Shown: one piece after another, positions 8,343 through 16,047 of the stretch | Layout: every line of letters begins with the position of its first letter | Numbering within the stretch: position 1 is the stretch's first letter | Origin: JAXLXE01 sp046328115 | Lineage (GTDB): Bacteria > Chloroflexota > UBA6077 > JACCZL01 | Length of the DNA: 64,000 bases | Assembly (NCBI GenBank): GCA_046328115.1 | Contig: JAXLXE010000002.1 | Coordinates: forward strand, 62,001-126,000 | Direction: 5' to 3' | The notes under the pieces: model-generated | What the model was told of the DNA's origin: nothing | Seen by the model: only the letters and a program-made list of their open reading frames with translations | Database searches by the model: none | Translations under genes and position numbers: made by a program

Positions 8343-9236
8343 TCACCGCACGCGAAGAGCGATCAGCCCGGCGGGCTTCCACCGGAGAAACAGGATGACC
8401 AGCAAGAATGCCAGCGCCTTCCCAACGGTGGCGGTGCTAACAAACTCAAAGGTGGTGTTGATCATGCCGATCAACAGCGCTGCCGCGATGGAGCCTGGAA
8501 GCTGCCCCACTCCACCCAGGACAACCACCATGAAGGCGTCCACGATGTAGTAGGTTCCGAGCGCTGGACCAATCGGCCCTAGCAGCGAGAGGGCACAGCC
8601 GGCCACTCCCGCCAGCCCGGCGCCCATCCCAAAAGTGCTCAAGTCCACCCGGTCAGTCACAACGCCCAGGCACGACGCGATATCGCGGTTCTGCATTACG
8701 GCGCGCATCCGTCTACCCGCCGTCGAACGATTGAGGTACAGATAGATCGCCGCCACGGCGAGCATTACGAGCGCGATGATGAAGAGGCGCTTGAACGGGA
8801 GCACCACTCCCAGCAGGTTCAGCCCGCCGTTCAACCAGGGCGGGCTGACCACCTGCACGTTGGGCGCCCCGAAAATGCTGCGCGCAAGCTGCTGGAGCAT
8901 GAGCCCCACGCCCCACGTGGCCAACAGCGTATCGAGCGGCCGGCCATACAGGTACTTCACGAGCGAGCGCTCCAGCACCGCGCCGAGCGCCGCCGCGACT
9001 ACGAACGCCACAGGTAGGGCAGCCAGAAAGGTGAGCCCATAGGGGTCTGCCGCCGGCCCACCGATGGCCTGCTGAAGCACGTACGGCACGTACGCGCCGA
9101 TCATGATGAACTCGCCGTGTGCCATGTTGATGACACCCATCAGGCCAAACGTGAAAGCAAGGCCCAGCGCCACCAGCAGCAGGATCGAAGAAACGCTCAG
9201 GCCATTGAAGACCTGGAGCGCATAGACTTCCAACAT
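8343..9236 (-). CDS. urtB: Urea ABC transporter permease UrtB
   Basis: 297-residue LivH-type permease, hydrophobic throughout. The hallmark GLMGVINMAHGEFIMIGAY lies near residues 31-49 and GVGLMLQQLARSIFGA near 110. C-terminal VVLGGVGQLPGSIAAALL matches the conserved loop of this permease class. It starts at an ATG with only a poor Shine-Dalgarno, just after a strong 15-bp stem-loop that separates it from urtA. The encoded protein is full length. Confidence 0.92.
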   Translation of the reverse strand: MLEVYALQVFNGLSVSSILLLVALGLAFTFGLMGVINMAHGEFIMIGAYVPYVLQQAIGGPAADPYGLTFLAALPVAFVVAAALGAVLERSLVKYLYGRPLDTLLATWGVGLMLQQLARSIFGAPNVQVVSPPWLNGGLNLLGVVLPFKRLFIIALVMLAVAAIYLYLNRSTAGRRMRAVMQNRDIASCLGVVTDRVDLSTFGMGAGLAGVAGCALSLLGPIGPALGTYYIVDAFMVVVLGGVGQLPGSIAAALLIGMINTTFEFVSTATVGKALAFLLVILFLRWKPAGLIALRVR

Positions 9237-9258
9237 ACGTCAGTTCCCAGTTGAGCGA

Positions 9259-9293
9259 CGCTGGTGGCGGGCATTGGATGCCCGCCACCAGCG
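9259..9293 (-). promoter_or_regulatory. Perfect 15-bp stem-loop between urtA and urtB
   Basis: Arms 9259-9273 and 9279-9293 pair perfectly around a 5-nt loop (core GCTGGTGGCGGGCA / TGCCCGCCACCAGC). It lies wholly between the urtA stop and the urtB start. There is no T-run after it on the minus strand, so an mRNA-stabilising or partial-termination element that raises UrtA over the permeases is more likely than a full terminator. Confidence 0.65.
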
Positions 9294-9299
9294 CGTCTC

Positions 9300-10667
9300 C
9301 TAGCGGCCCTTCTTCAGGTCCTTGGCCCAGTCGTAGGTGTCCAGGTACGGATCTGGCTCGACCGGTTTGCCGGAATTCCACACCTCGTCGAACTGGCCAT
9401 CCGCGCGCACTTTGCCGATGCGGACGGTCTTCCAGACGTGCTGGTTCTTCTCGTGGACCTTGACCGGGCCGCCCGGAGCCGCGAACTCCAGGTTCTTAGC
9501 GGCGTCGCGGACCGCGTCCACCTCGACCGACTTGGCCTTCTCCGCGGCTTTGGACCACAGGTACACGCCAAAGTAGCCGGCCTCGATAGGATCGTCCGTG
9601 ACGCGGTTCTTTCCGAACTTGGCCTGGTACGCATCCACAAACTTCTTGTTGGCGGGGGTGTCGGTAGTCTGGAAGTAGTTCCAGGCGGTGAGGTGACCCA
9701 GCATGTTGTCCGCGCCGATGCCGCGGACCTCTTCCTCTGCCACGCTGACGGACAGCGTCTGCATCTTGTCCGCCGTGATCCCGGCATCTTTGAGCTGCTT
9801 GAAGAAGGCCACGTTGCTGTCGCCATTCAGCGTATTGAACACAACAGCGGGTCCAGCCGCTTTGATCTTGGACACCACCGTGGAGTAGTCGGTGTGACCC
9901 AGCGGCGTGTACTCCTCGCCCGCGAGCTCGCCGCCCTTGGCCTTGAGCTGGGCCTTGATGATGTCGTTCGCGGTGCGTGGGAAGACGTAGTCGGAGCCCA
10001 GCAGGTACATCTTCTTCATGTTGTTCTGAATCAGGTAGTCCACCGCGGGGACGATCTGCTGGTTCGTGGTGGCACCCGTGTAGAAGATGTTCGGAGACAT
10101 CTCCAGACCTTCGTACTGGACGGGGTAGAACAGCAGACCCTTCTGCTGCTCGAATACCGGCAGGACCGCCTTGCGGCTAGCAGAGGTCCAGCAGCCGAAC
10201 ACCACGGCGACCTTGTCGCTGGTGATCAGCTTGCGCGACTTCTCAGCGAAGGTCGGCCAGTCAGACGCGCCGTCCTCTACGATGGGCTGGAGCTTCTTGC
10301 CCATGACGCCGCCGGCCGCGTTGACCTCATCGATCGCCAGCAGCGTTGCATCGCGCACGGACGTCTCGCTGATTGCCATAGTGCCGCTGAGCGAGTGCAG
10401 CACGCCCACCTTGATGGTGTCTCCGGTCGGCGCGGCAGGCGCTGCCGGCTTCGCCGCCTCAGCGGGCTTCGCCGCCTCAGCGGGCTTCGCAGCCTCAGCA
10501 GGCTTGGCTGCCTGCGCCGGCTTCGACTCGGCAGGCTTTGTCTCGGCAGGCTTGGAGTCGGCCGGCTTCGCCGGTGCCGCGGCCGGCGAGCAGCCGACCA
10601 GGGCCAGACCCATGAGGCTGGTGATCTCCACCAGCGCGCGACGACGAGATCGAACTGAACTGAGCAC
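9300..10667 (-). CDS. urtA: Urea ABC transporter substrate-binding lipoprotein UrtA
   Basis: 455 residues. Lipoprotein signal with Arg-rich n-region and lipobox LVGC (Cys26), then a Lys/Pro/Ala/Glu linker of about 55 residues built from KPAEAA repeats, then a type-I periplasmic-binding fold of the AmiC/UrtA group (IKVGVLHSLSGTMAISE, YPVQYEGLEMSPNIFYTGA, VFNTLNGDSNVAFFKQL). These segments match short-chain amide/urea binders rather than Leu/Ile/Val binders. GTG start with GGGGAGG 5 nt upstream. It would be tethered to the membrane outer face and deliver urea to UrtBC. It follows the urease genes after a 270-nt gap that likely holds its own promoter. Confidence 0.93.
   Translation of the reverse strand: MLSSVRSRRRALVEITSLMGLALVGCSPAAAPAKPADSKPAETKPAESKPAQAAKPAEAAKPAEAAKPAEAAKPAAPAAPTGDTIKVGVLHSLSGTMAISETSVRDATLLAIDEVNAAGGVMGKKLQPIVEDGASDWPTFAEKSRKLITSDKVAVVFGCWTSASRKAVLPVFEQQKGLLFYPVQYEGLEMSPNIFYTGATTNQQIVPAVDYLIQNNMKKMYLLGSDYVFPRTANDIIKAQLKAKGGELAGEEYTPLGHTDYSTVVSKIKAAGPAVVFNTLNGDSNVAFFKQLKDAGITADKMQTLSVSVAEEEVRGIGADNMLGHLTAWNYFQTTDTPANKKFVDAYQAKFGKNRVTDDPIEAGYFGVYLWSKAAEKAKSVEVDAVRDAAKNLEFAAPGGPVKVHEKNQHVWKTVRIGKVRADGQFDEVWNSGKPVEPDPYLDTYDWAKDLKKGR
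10447..10500 (-). repeat. Three tandem 18-bp units in the urtA linker
   Basis: Three copies of an 18-bp unit (plus-strand GGCTTCGCCGCCTCAGCG, the third with two changes) at 10447-10464, 10465-10482 and 10483-10500, followed by a degenerate fourth. Each encodes one KPAEAA hexapeptide of the lipoprotein linker. Such in-frame units can change number by slippage without breaking the gene. Confidence 0.8.
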
Positions 10668-10825
10668 GGGGCCTCCCCAGATGCTTGAGCTCGCACTTCC
10701 GCGCGTCGTCGCCGTCAGCCCTCCGCCAGCGAAGGCTGCTGAAAATGCTCGCTTCCTGGATGTGGCTCACGATACCGAAGCCCCTGGGAGGAAGCCTCGT
10801 GGAAGAATCACCAAATCCAACTACG

Positions 10826-10850
10826 GCGTCTGGGCATTTTGCACAGACGC
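10826..10850. promoter_or_regulatory. 25-bp interrupted palindrome between ureD and urtA
   Basis: GCGTCTG-g-GCA-TTT-TGC-a-CAGACGC: 7-bp outer arms, one mismatch, 3-bp inner arms and a 3-nt centre. It lies in the 270-nt gap, 88 nt beyond the ureD stop and about 160 nt before urtA. It may be a transcription terminator for the urease mRNA (no T-run) or an operator for urtA. No standard promoter was recognised beside it. Confidence 0.4.
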
Positions 10851-10937
10851 GCCTTTGTCATCGTGGGATGTGCACGAAACTCAGCAAGCCAGTTCGTACG
10901 ATTGCGCCGATCGGCCGCTCCGGGCGGCTTCCGCGGT

Positions 10938-11765
10938 TCAGCACAACCGGGCCGCGCCCTCGGCACCCCGACCAAACAGGACCTGTCTGGTCGACCACAG
11001 CAACCCCCACTGGAGTCCTCGCAGCTCATCGCTCGATGAACAGAGCGCGCGCACCACGAGACCACAGGACGACGGCAGGACAGACACTCCCGCAGTCCCC
11101 TGCCATTCATCGAGAACGCTCAAAATCGCCTGCTGCAAACCACCCAGGCAACGCTCGCCGAGGAAGAAGAAGCTGCCGCACGCCCGTGCCGAACTGAGGA
11201 TTCCGGCCGAGTCCACCCCCGACGGCGAACCGCGAAAACGCGCTCGATCGATGAACTCCAGCGTACCGTCGGGCCTCGTCAGAGATGTCTCAAAGCGCAA
11301 CTGGTCGTACTGGTGTACCTCTCCCCGCGCCACGCGCCCAGCCAGCCACGTATCGGCGATCAGCACCGTCGCGGAAGGGGGTGCCGTCACGTGCACCGAC
11401 TGTGCCAACCGGGTGCCGGCGTAGGGGATCAGCGTGTCCGGCCACCACTCCAGCAGGCTTTCGGGCCCGGCCACGAGCCGCACCTGCTGCTCGATCTCCC
11501 GCTCGTCCACACATCGGTACGCTCGCGCGGCTGACTGGGACGTGACGTGGGCCGCGGCGCCCGTTGCCACCTCAAGCTCAATCAACACTCGATCGCCCTG
11601 CACGAAACCGCCGGTTGGCGTGGTCACCGTGAGGTGAGCCAGCAACGGCCAATCCGGCTGTGAATACAGCGCGCGACCCAGGTGAAGGGGCAGGCGCTGG
11701 TCAGCGTGGATGACTCTGGTACGACCGGTGCGTACGCCCAGGCGCGCCCGCGCCCAGCCATGCAT
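10938..11765 (-). CDS. ureD: Urease accessory protein UreD (UreH)
   Basis: 275 residues, the size expected for UreD, the scaffold that binds apo-urease and recruits UreF and UreG for nickel insertion. Seen: an N-terminal LHLGRALYSQPDWPLLAHLTV region, then TPTGGFVQGDRVLIELEV, the family motif TSQSAARAYR, and ESLLEWWPDTLIPYAG. The start is uncertain: the ATG at 11765 gives this frame, while a TTG at 11774 adds three residues; neither has a good Shine-Dalgarno. Last gene of the urease block, 60 nt after ureG. Confidence 0.88.
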   Translation of the reverse strand: MHGWARARLGVRTGRTRVIHADQRLPLHLGRALYSQPDWPLLAHLTVTTPTGGFVQGDRVLIELEVATGAAAHVTSQSAARAYRCVDEREIEQQVRLVAGPESLLEWWPDTLIPYAGTRLAQSVHVTAPPSATVLIADTWLAGRVARGEVHQYDQLRFETSLTRPDGTLEFIDRARFRGSPSGVDSAGILSSARACGSFFFLGERCLGGLQQAILSVLDEWQGTAGVSVLPSSCGLVVRALCSSSDELRGLQWGLLWSTRQVLFGRGAEGAARLC

Positions 11766-11833
11766 TCCTGACAAACTCGGTGCCGGCTGGGGACCGCCGC
11801 GGTCCGTGGAAGGTTGCTCCGCCGCGATGACGA

Positions 11834-12514
11834 TCAGACGCGTACCAACGGCAAGAAATGACTCAGCACCACGTCCAGCCCCTCGCCGGTCTTACAGTTG
11901 GTGAACACGTGCGGCCGCTCGTGGCGCACGGCGCGGGAGTCACGATCCATAACGTCCAGGCTGGCGCCCACATAGGGAGCCAGATCCTGCTTGTTGATGA
12001 CCAGGAGATCGGCGCGCGTGAGCCCCAGCCCGCGCTTTCGCGGGATCTTGTCCCCGCCCGCCACATCGATCACGTACACCTCGAAGTCCACCAGGCGTCG
12101 GCTGAACGTGAGCGTGAGGTTGTCTCCGCCGCTCTCGATGAAGATGACCTGAGCCGTGGGAAACGCGGACACCAGCTCGTCCACCGCCGCCAGGTTCATG
12201 GTCGGATCATCGCGGACAGCCGTGTGCGGGCACGCGCCGGTCTCCACGCCGACGATCCGCTCCGGCGCCAGAATGCCATCCAGGGTCCGACGGACGTGCT
12301 CCGCATCCTCCCGAGTGACGATATCGTTAGTGATTACCAGCGTCTCGATCCCGCGGTCGAGCAACTTGGGCACGAGCCCCTCGATGAGCGCAGTCTTGCC
12401 CGTGCCCACTGGTCCGCCGATCCCCACGCGGAGAGGCCCCGAGCCTACGTGGCGAACAACCGGCTCGTCATCGTCTCGTGCTTCATGGACATGATCTCCG
12501 TGTGATATGCGCAC
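11834..12514 (-). CDS. ureG: Urease accessory GTPase UreG
   Basis: 226-residue SIMIBI-class GTPase supplying energy and nickel for urease active-site assembly. P-loop GGPVGTGKT near 33-41, metal-binding CPH at 95-97 within ETGACPHTAVRDD, ESGGDNLTLTFS, the NKQD base-recognition motif, and a C-terminal KTGEGLD are all present. The N-terminal HGDHVHEARDDDE stretch is a modest His/Asp-rich segment that could bind nickel. The ATG lies inside ureF (70-nt overlap), so the two are coupled. Confidence 0.95.
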   Translation of the reverse strand: MRISHGDHVHEARDDDEPVVRHVGSGPLRVGIGGPVGTGKTALIEGLVPKLLDRGIETLVITNDIVTREDAEHVRRTLDGILAPERIVGVETGACPHTAVRDDPTMNLAAVDELVSAFPTAQVIFIESGGDNLTLTFSRRLVDFEVYVIDVAGGDKIPRKRGLGLTRADLLVINKQDLAPYVGASLDVMDRDSRAVRHERPHVFTNCKTGEGLDVVLSHFLPLVRV

Positions 12515-13182
12515 GCGTACATCTCCTTCCAGGGGGTGTCCATTGCCACGGTCATCGCTTCCTCGATGCGCGGCGAGATGGCCCGCCGCACAACCTGGGC
12601 GTCGATCGGATCCAGCACCGTGAGTCGCACCGCGGCGCCCAGCACCTCCGCCACCACCTGGTGAAAGAACACGGCGAGTGCATGATCGAGGGGCACGCCG
12701 AGCGCCGCGCAGCCCGCCCCAAGCACCACGGCATAGTTCCCCGGGATAGTGCCCTTCTGTACCGCGTGGCGGAGGAGCGCAAGCCCGTCGGGATCTGAGC
12801 CCCCGGCTACTTCGGCCAGCGTGGCGGCGAGGCGGCGGCCGAGACGAAGGCTCTGCTCTCGCGGTTCACGAGCGAGCCGCGCCGCGGTGAGGTAACGGTC
12901 AATATCTGCCACTGGGCCCAGGTCCGGCCACAGTTGCCACGCGCCGGCCAGCGCCGAGCCCTCGCTCGGTCCCATCTGCCACAGCAGCAGGTCGCCGATC
13001 CATTCGGCGATCGCCGCCCGCCCCGAGATCGCCCCGGTCTCAACCACTGCCTCCAACCCGTGGGACTGGACGAAGCCGCCGGTGGGGAAGGCGCTATCCG
13101 CTAGCTGCAGCGTGGCAAGCAGGTCCGCGGTACGCAAGCCGATCAGTCGCGCACGCGCGAGGCGGCCAACGCGGCACGCCAA
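12445..13182 (-). CDS. ureF: Urease accessory protein UreF
   Basis: 245 residues, helical, typical for UreF, which acts with UreD and UreG in urease maturation. The diagnostic LQLADSAFPTGGFVQSHGLEA is near residues 26-46, with GNYAVVLGAG and a C-terminal YACAYHTEIMSMKHETM also typical of the family. The start is uncertain: the frame opens at a TTG (13182) inside the preceding gene, and another TTG at 13137 lies just after that gene ends. Neither has a clear ribosome-binding site, so coupled translation from the upstream gene is likely. Confidence 0.92.
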   Translation of the reverse strand: MACRVGRLARARLIGLRTADLLATLQLADSAFPTGGFVQSHGLEAVVETGAISGRAAIAEWIGDLLLWQMGPSEGSALAGAWQLWPDLGPVADIDRYLTAARLAREPREQSLRLGRRLAATLAEVAGGSDPDGLALLRHAVQKGTIPGNYAVVLGAGCAALGVPLDHALAVFFHQVVAEVLGAAVRLTVLDPIDAQVVRRAISPRIEEAMTVAMDTPWKEMYACAYHTEIMSMKHETMTSRLFAT

Positions 13183-13487
13183 TCACGCAGCCGACTGTCC
13201 ATGTCAACGGCGCCCAACGGCGTGTAGGCCTGGTCCGCGGCCCAGGCGCGGACGAAATCGTCGTTCTCCACAACAACAGCGGCGCCGATCTCGAGCGACT
13301 CCGCCACGACGCAGTCGTCCAGACTATGCTCGTCAAAGTCGGCGTTGAGATGCGTGGTTGGATCGACCTGGCCCCCGAGGGACGCGATGCGCCCCGCGAC
13401 GATGGCGCCGTGACGGACGGCGAGGGGATCAACGAGCGAGCCGTCAGCGCGGACGTTCGCGGCCGACGTGATATGGCGCACGCGCAT
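13143..13487 (-). CDS. Unrecognised 114-aa protein in the ureE position
   Basis: The gene sits exactly where ureE lies in ureABCEFGD operons, between ureC and ureF, and is joined tightly to both: its GGAGA Shine-Dalgarno spans the ureC stop, and its end overlaps the ureF frame. The 114 residues (start MRVRHITSAANVRADG, centre ADFDEHSLDDCVVAES, end ALAASRVRD) do not show the UreE features known to me, namely the N-terminal peptide-binding strand pattern, the YHLGNRH-type metal site, and a His-rich tail. Only scattered His, Asp, Glu and one Cys could bind metal. It may be a very divergent nickel chaperone, an assembly factor, or something else. Function unknown; presence in the operon is the main clue. 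Confidence 0.75.
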   Translation of the reverse strand: MRVRHITSAANVRADGSLVDPLAVRHGAIVAGRIASLGGQVDPTTHLNADFDEHSLDDCVVAESLEIGAAVVVENDDFVRAWAADQAYTPLGAVDMDSRLRDWRAALAASRVRD

Positions 13488-13496
13488 CCGTCTCTC

Positions 13497-15212
13497 CTAC
13501 ATCAAAAAGAACAACTGCGTGTGGGAAAGGCGATCCGCCGGCCCAACCGTGGCCACCTTACCATCCACGCGGACGACGTAGGTCTCCGGGTCCACCTCTA
13601 TTTTGGGAAGGGCGTTGTTGCGGACCATGTCGCGCTTGCTGACGGATCGGCAACCCCGCACGCCAACCACCCGCTTGGCCAGGGCCAGGCGCTCACGCAC
13701 GCCGTTCTCCGCGGCAGCGGAGGACACGAACGTCACGGAGGTCGCCGCGGGCGCTGACCCAAAGGCGCCCCACATAGGACGGTAGAGCACCGGCTCAGTG
13801 GTCGGGATGGACGCGTTGGGATCCCCCATCACGGCCCAGGCGATCATGCCACCTTTGATCACCATCTTGGGCTTGGCACCGAAGAATCCAATCGGCCAGA
13901 GGACAATGTCAGCCAGCTTGCCCGGCTCCAGTGAGCCCACCTCGTGGGCGATCCCGTGCGCAAGGGCGGGGTTGATAGTCAGCTTTGCCAGATACCGGAG
14001 GATCCGGAAATTGTCATTCGCCGCGACGGTCTCCGGCAGCGGCTCCCCCATGCGCTTCATCTTGTCAGCCGTTTGGAACAGCTTGGTGTAGCTCTCACCG
14101 ATGCGGCCCATTGCCTGGGAGTCAGATGAGTACATGGAGAGCACGCCCAGATCGTGCAGCACATCCTCCGCAGCGATGGTCTCCGCGCGGATTCGGCTCT
14201 CGGCGAAGGCCACGTCTTCCGGCACCGCCGGATTCAGGTGATGGCAGACCATCAGCATGTCAAAGTGCTCGTCCACCGTGTTGACCGTGTACGGGCGCGT
14301 GGGATTCGTGGACGAGGGCAGCGCGTTGGCCTCACCGGCAATCTTGATGATGTCCGGCGCGTGGCCGCCACCAGCCCCCTCGGTATGGTAGGTGTGAATG
14401 GTCCGGCCGGCGATGGCGGCTATCGTGTCTTCCACGAAGCCCGTCTCGTTGAGCGTGTCCGTGTGGATCGCAATCTGGACGTCGTACTCATCGCCAACCC
14501 GTAGCGAGCAGTCAATCGCGGCTAGCGTGGTGCCCCAGTCTTCGTGATCCTTCAGGCCGCACGCTCCCGCCAGCACCTGCTCTACCAGCGCATCCGGCCG
14601 ACTCGCATTGCCCTTCCCGAGGATCCCCACATTCATCGGCAGGTTATCCACGGCCTGGAGCATCCGGCCGATGTTCCAGGGGCCGGGCGTGCAGGTGGTG
14701 GCATTCGTGCCATCCGCCGGCCCGGTACCGCCGCCGATCAGCGTGGTGATTCCGTTGGACAGCGCCTCGTACACCTGCTGCGGACAGATCATGTGGATGT
14801 GGCTGTCGATCCCTCCGGGTGTAGCGATCAGGTGTTCACCGGCGATGACCTCAGTGCCCGGTCCGATGACGAGCGAGGGATGGACGCCATCCTGAACGTC
14901 CGGATTCCCGGCCTTGCCGATCGCGACGATACGGCCGTCCTTCACCCCAAGGTCGCCCTTGACGATGCCCAGGACGGGATCCATCACGACCACGTTGGTG
15001 ATCACCAGGTCCGGCGTGCCCTCGGCGCTGGTGCGTTGGGATTGAGCCATGCCATCCCGGATGGACTTGCCGCCGCCGAACACCGCCTCCTCACCCGGCA
15101 CCGCGTAGTCACGCTCAACCTCGGCGATGAGCTGGGTGTCAGCCAGACGGAATCGATCGCCGACGGTGGGGCCGTACAGCCTGGCGTACCGCTCCCGCGA
15201 GATCCTCGCCAT
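13497..15212 (-). CDS. ureC: Urease alpha subunit (catalytic)
   Basis: 571 residues, standard length for UreC, which hydrolyses urea to ammonia and carbamate at a dinickel centre. Active-site residues are all visible: His138 and His140 (SHIHMICPQQ), the Lys221 that becomes carbamylated (GLKDHEDWG), His250 (IAIHTDTLNE), His276, the flap His in VCHHL (324/325) and Asp364 (YSSDSQAMGR). The residue after the carbamylated Lys-containing GLK is Asp, a minor variation. It starts 3 nt after ureB stops. The enzyme should be active if nickel insertion works. Confidence 0.98.
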   Translation of the reverse strand: MARISRERYARLYGPTVGDRFRLADTQLIAEVERDYAVPGEEAVFGGGKSIRDGMAQSQRTSAEGTPDLVITNVVVMDPVLGIVKGDLGVKDGRIVAIGKAGNPDVQDGVHPSLVIGPGTEVIAGEHLIATPGGIDSHIHMICPQQVYEALSNGITTLIGGGTGPADGTNATTCTPGPWNIGRMLQAVDNLPMNVGILGKGNASRPDALVEQVLAGACGLKDHEDWGTTLAAIDCSLRVGDEYDVQIAIHTDTLNETGFVEDTIAAIAGRTIHTYHTEGAGGGHAPDIIKIAGEANALPSSTNPTRPYTVNTVDEHFDMLMVCHHLNPAVPEDVAFAESRIRAETIAAEDVLHDLGVLSMYSSDSQAMGRIGESYTKLFQTADKMKRMGEPLPETVAANDNFRILRYLAKLTINPALAHGIAHEVGSLEPGKLADIVLWPIGFFGAKPKMVIKGGMIAWAVMGDPNASIPTTEPVLYRPMWGAFGSAPAATSVTFVSSAAAENGVRERLALAKRVVGVRGCRSVSKRDMVRNNALPKIEVDPETYVVRVDGKVATVGPADRLSHTQLFFLM

Positions 15213-15215
15213 AGG

Positions 15216-15605
15216 TCAAGCCCCCAGGAAGCCGCGGCGACTAGCCTCAGCCAGATGCGCTTCGATGTCGTCGAGCGGCCCGTTCACGAGTCCGGCGAAG
15301 CCGATGACGGTGCGCGTGCCGCCGATCTCTACCAGCGTGACCTCCCGCTCGTCGCCCGGCTCGAACCGGACCGCGGTGCCGGCGGGGATGTCCAGGCGCA
15401 TGCCGTACGCGGCGCGTCGATCGAACCGCAACATGCGGTTTGACTCAAAGAAGTGAAAGTGTGAGCCAACCTGGACCGGTCGGTCACCCATGTTCGCCAC
15501 CTGGACCGCGGCGCGGCGCCGTCCGGGGCTGAGCTCCAGCTCTCCAGCGGGCGTGATGTAGCCGCCCGGCTCAGCCACGGCCAATCGCTCGTCGCGGCGG
15601 CTCAC
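15216..15605 (-). CDS. ureB: Urease beta subunit
   Basis: 129 residues, an unfused UreB. The family segments GGYITPAGELELSPGRRR, VQVGSHFHFFESNRML and AYGMRLDIPAGTAVRFEPGD are clear. UreB packs against UreA and UreC in the trimeric (ABC)3 urease. The GTG start overlaps the ureA stop in a GTGA arrangement. Confidence 0.97.
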   Translation of the reverse strand: MSRRDERLAVAEPGGYITPAGELELSPGRRRAAVQVANMGDRPVQVGSHFHFFESNRMLRFDRRAAYGMRLDIPAGTAVRFEPGDEREVTLVEIGGTRTVIGFAGLVNGPLDDIEAHLAEASRRGFLGA

Positions 15606-15904
15606 ACAATGGGGTCATGGCACGAGACCAGCTTGGTTCCGTCAGCAAACGTCGCCTCCACCTGGACGGTCTTGACCATGTCCGGGACCTCAGGCATCAC
15701 GTCATCGCGGGTGAGGACCTGCCGGCCAACAGACATGAGCTCAGACACGGACCGTCCATCGCGCGCGCCCTCAAGGATCGCTTCGGTAATGAGTGCGATC
15801 GCCTCGCTGTAGTTGAGCTTGAGCCCGCGGGCTCGGCGGCGCCGCGCGAGATCTGCCACCACGTAGATGTGGAGTTTCTCGACCTCGCGCGGTGTGAGCA
15901 TCAT
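15602..15904 (-). CDS. ureA: Urease gamma subunit
   Basis: 100 residues, full-length UreA with MMLTPREVEKLHIYVVADLA, the LNYSEAIALI segment and MPEVPDMVKTVQVEATFADG. First gene of the urease block. Two adjacent ATG codons (15904 and 15901) are possible starts, with GGGAGA and AGGA upstream. Separate UreA, UreB and UreC is the usual bacterial layout, unlike the fused forms of Helicobacter or plants. Confidence 0.97.
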   Translation of the reverse strand: MMLTPREVEKLHIYVVADLARRRRARGLKLNYSEAIALITEAILEGARDGRSVSELMSVGRQVLTRDDVMPEVPDMVKTVQVEATFADGTKLVSCHDPIV

Positions 15905-15924
15905 GTCCTGATCTCTCCCGATCT

Positions 15925-15942
15925 GATGAGTCGCGGCTCATC
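15925..15942. promoter_or_regulatory. 18-bp near-palindrome overlapping the ureA -10 region
   Basis: GATGAG-TCGCGG-CTCATC pairs at every position except one, 21 nt upstream of ureA. It overlaps a TATGAT hexamer (15940-15945 on the minus strand) that is the best -10 candidate for the urease operon. This is the expected place for a repressor operator. The regulator is unknown. Confidence 0.45.
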
Positions 15943-16047
15943 ATAGCCACCCGCATCTGTGACGGCGTCAGTCAACGTTACCGAACGGCGGGTCCGGCGT
16001 TTGTGCGGATGTACCAAAGCCGATGCTCTCAACGGGGCCTCGGTGGC

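Noticed and set aside
9264..10658. 464-codon open frame on the plus strand opposite urtA
   Set aside because: It mirrors the urtA codons (an antisense GC-frame effect), has low-complexity Arg/Leu/Gly runs and no family match, while UrtA on the other strand is clear.
10668..10937. Guanidine (ykkC-type) riboswitch upstream of urtA
   Set aside because: The conserved ykkC sequence blocks could not be found on either strand; only a simple palindrome is present.
14544..15443. 299-codon plus-strand frame opposite ureC and ureB
   Set aside because: Antisense to highly conserved urease sequence and has no recognisable domain.
15940..15975. TTGACT/TATGAT sigma70-type promoter for ureA
   Set aside because: Both hexamers look good but are 24 bp apart, too far for a standard promoter. 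Only the -10 was kept as a candidate.
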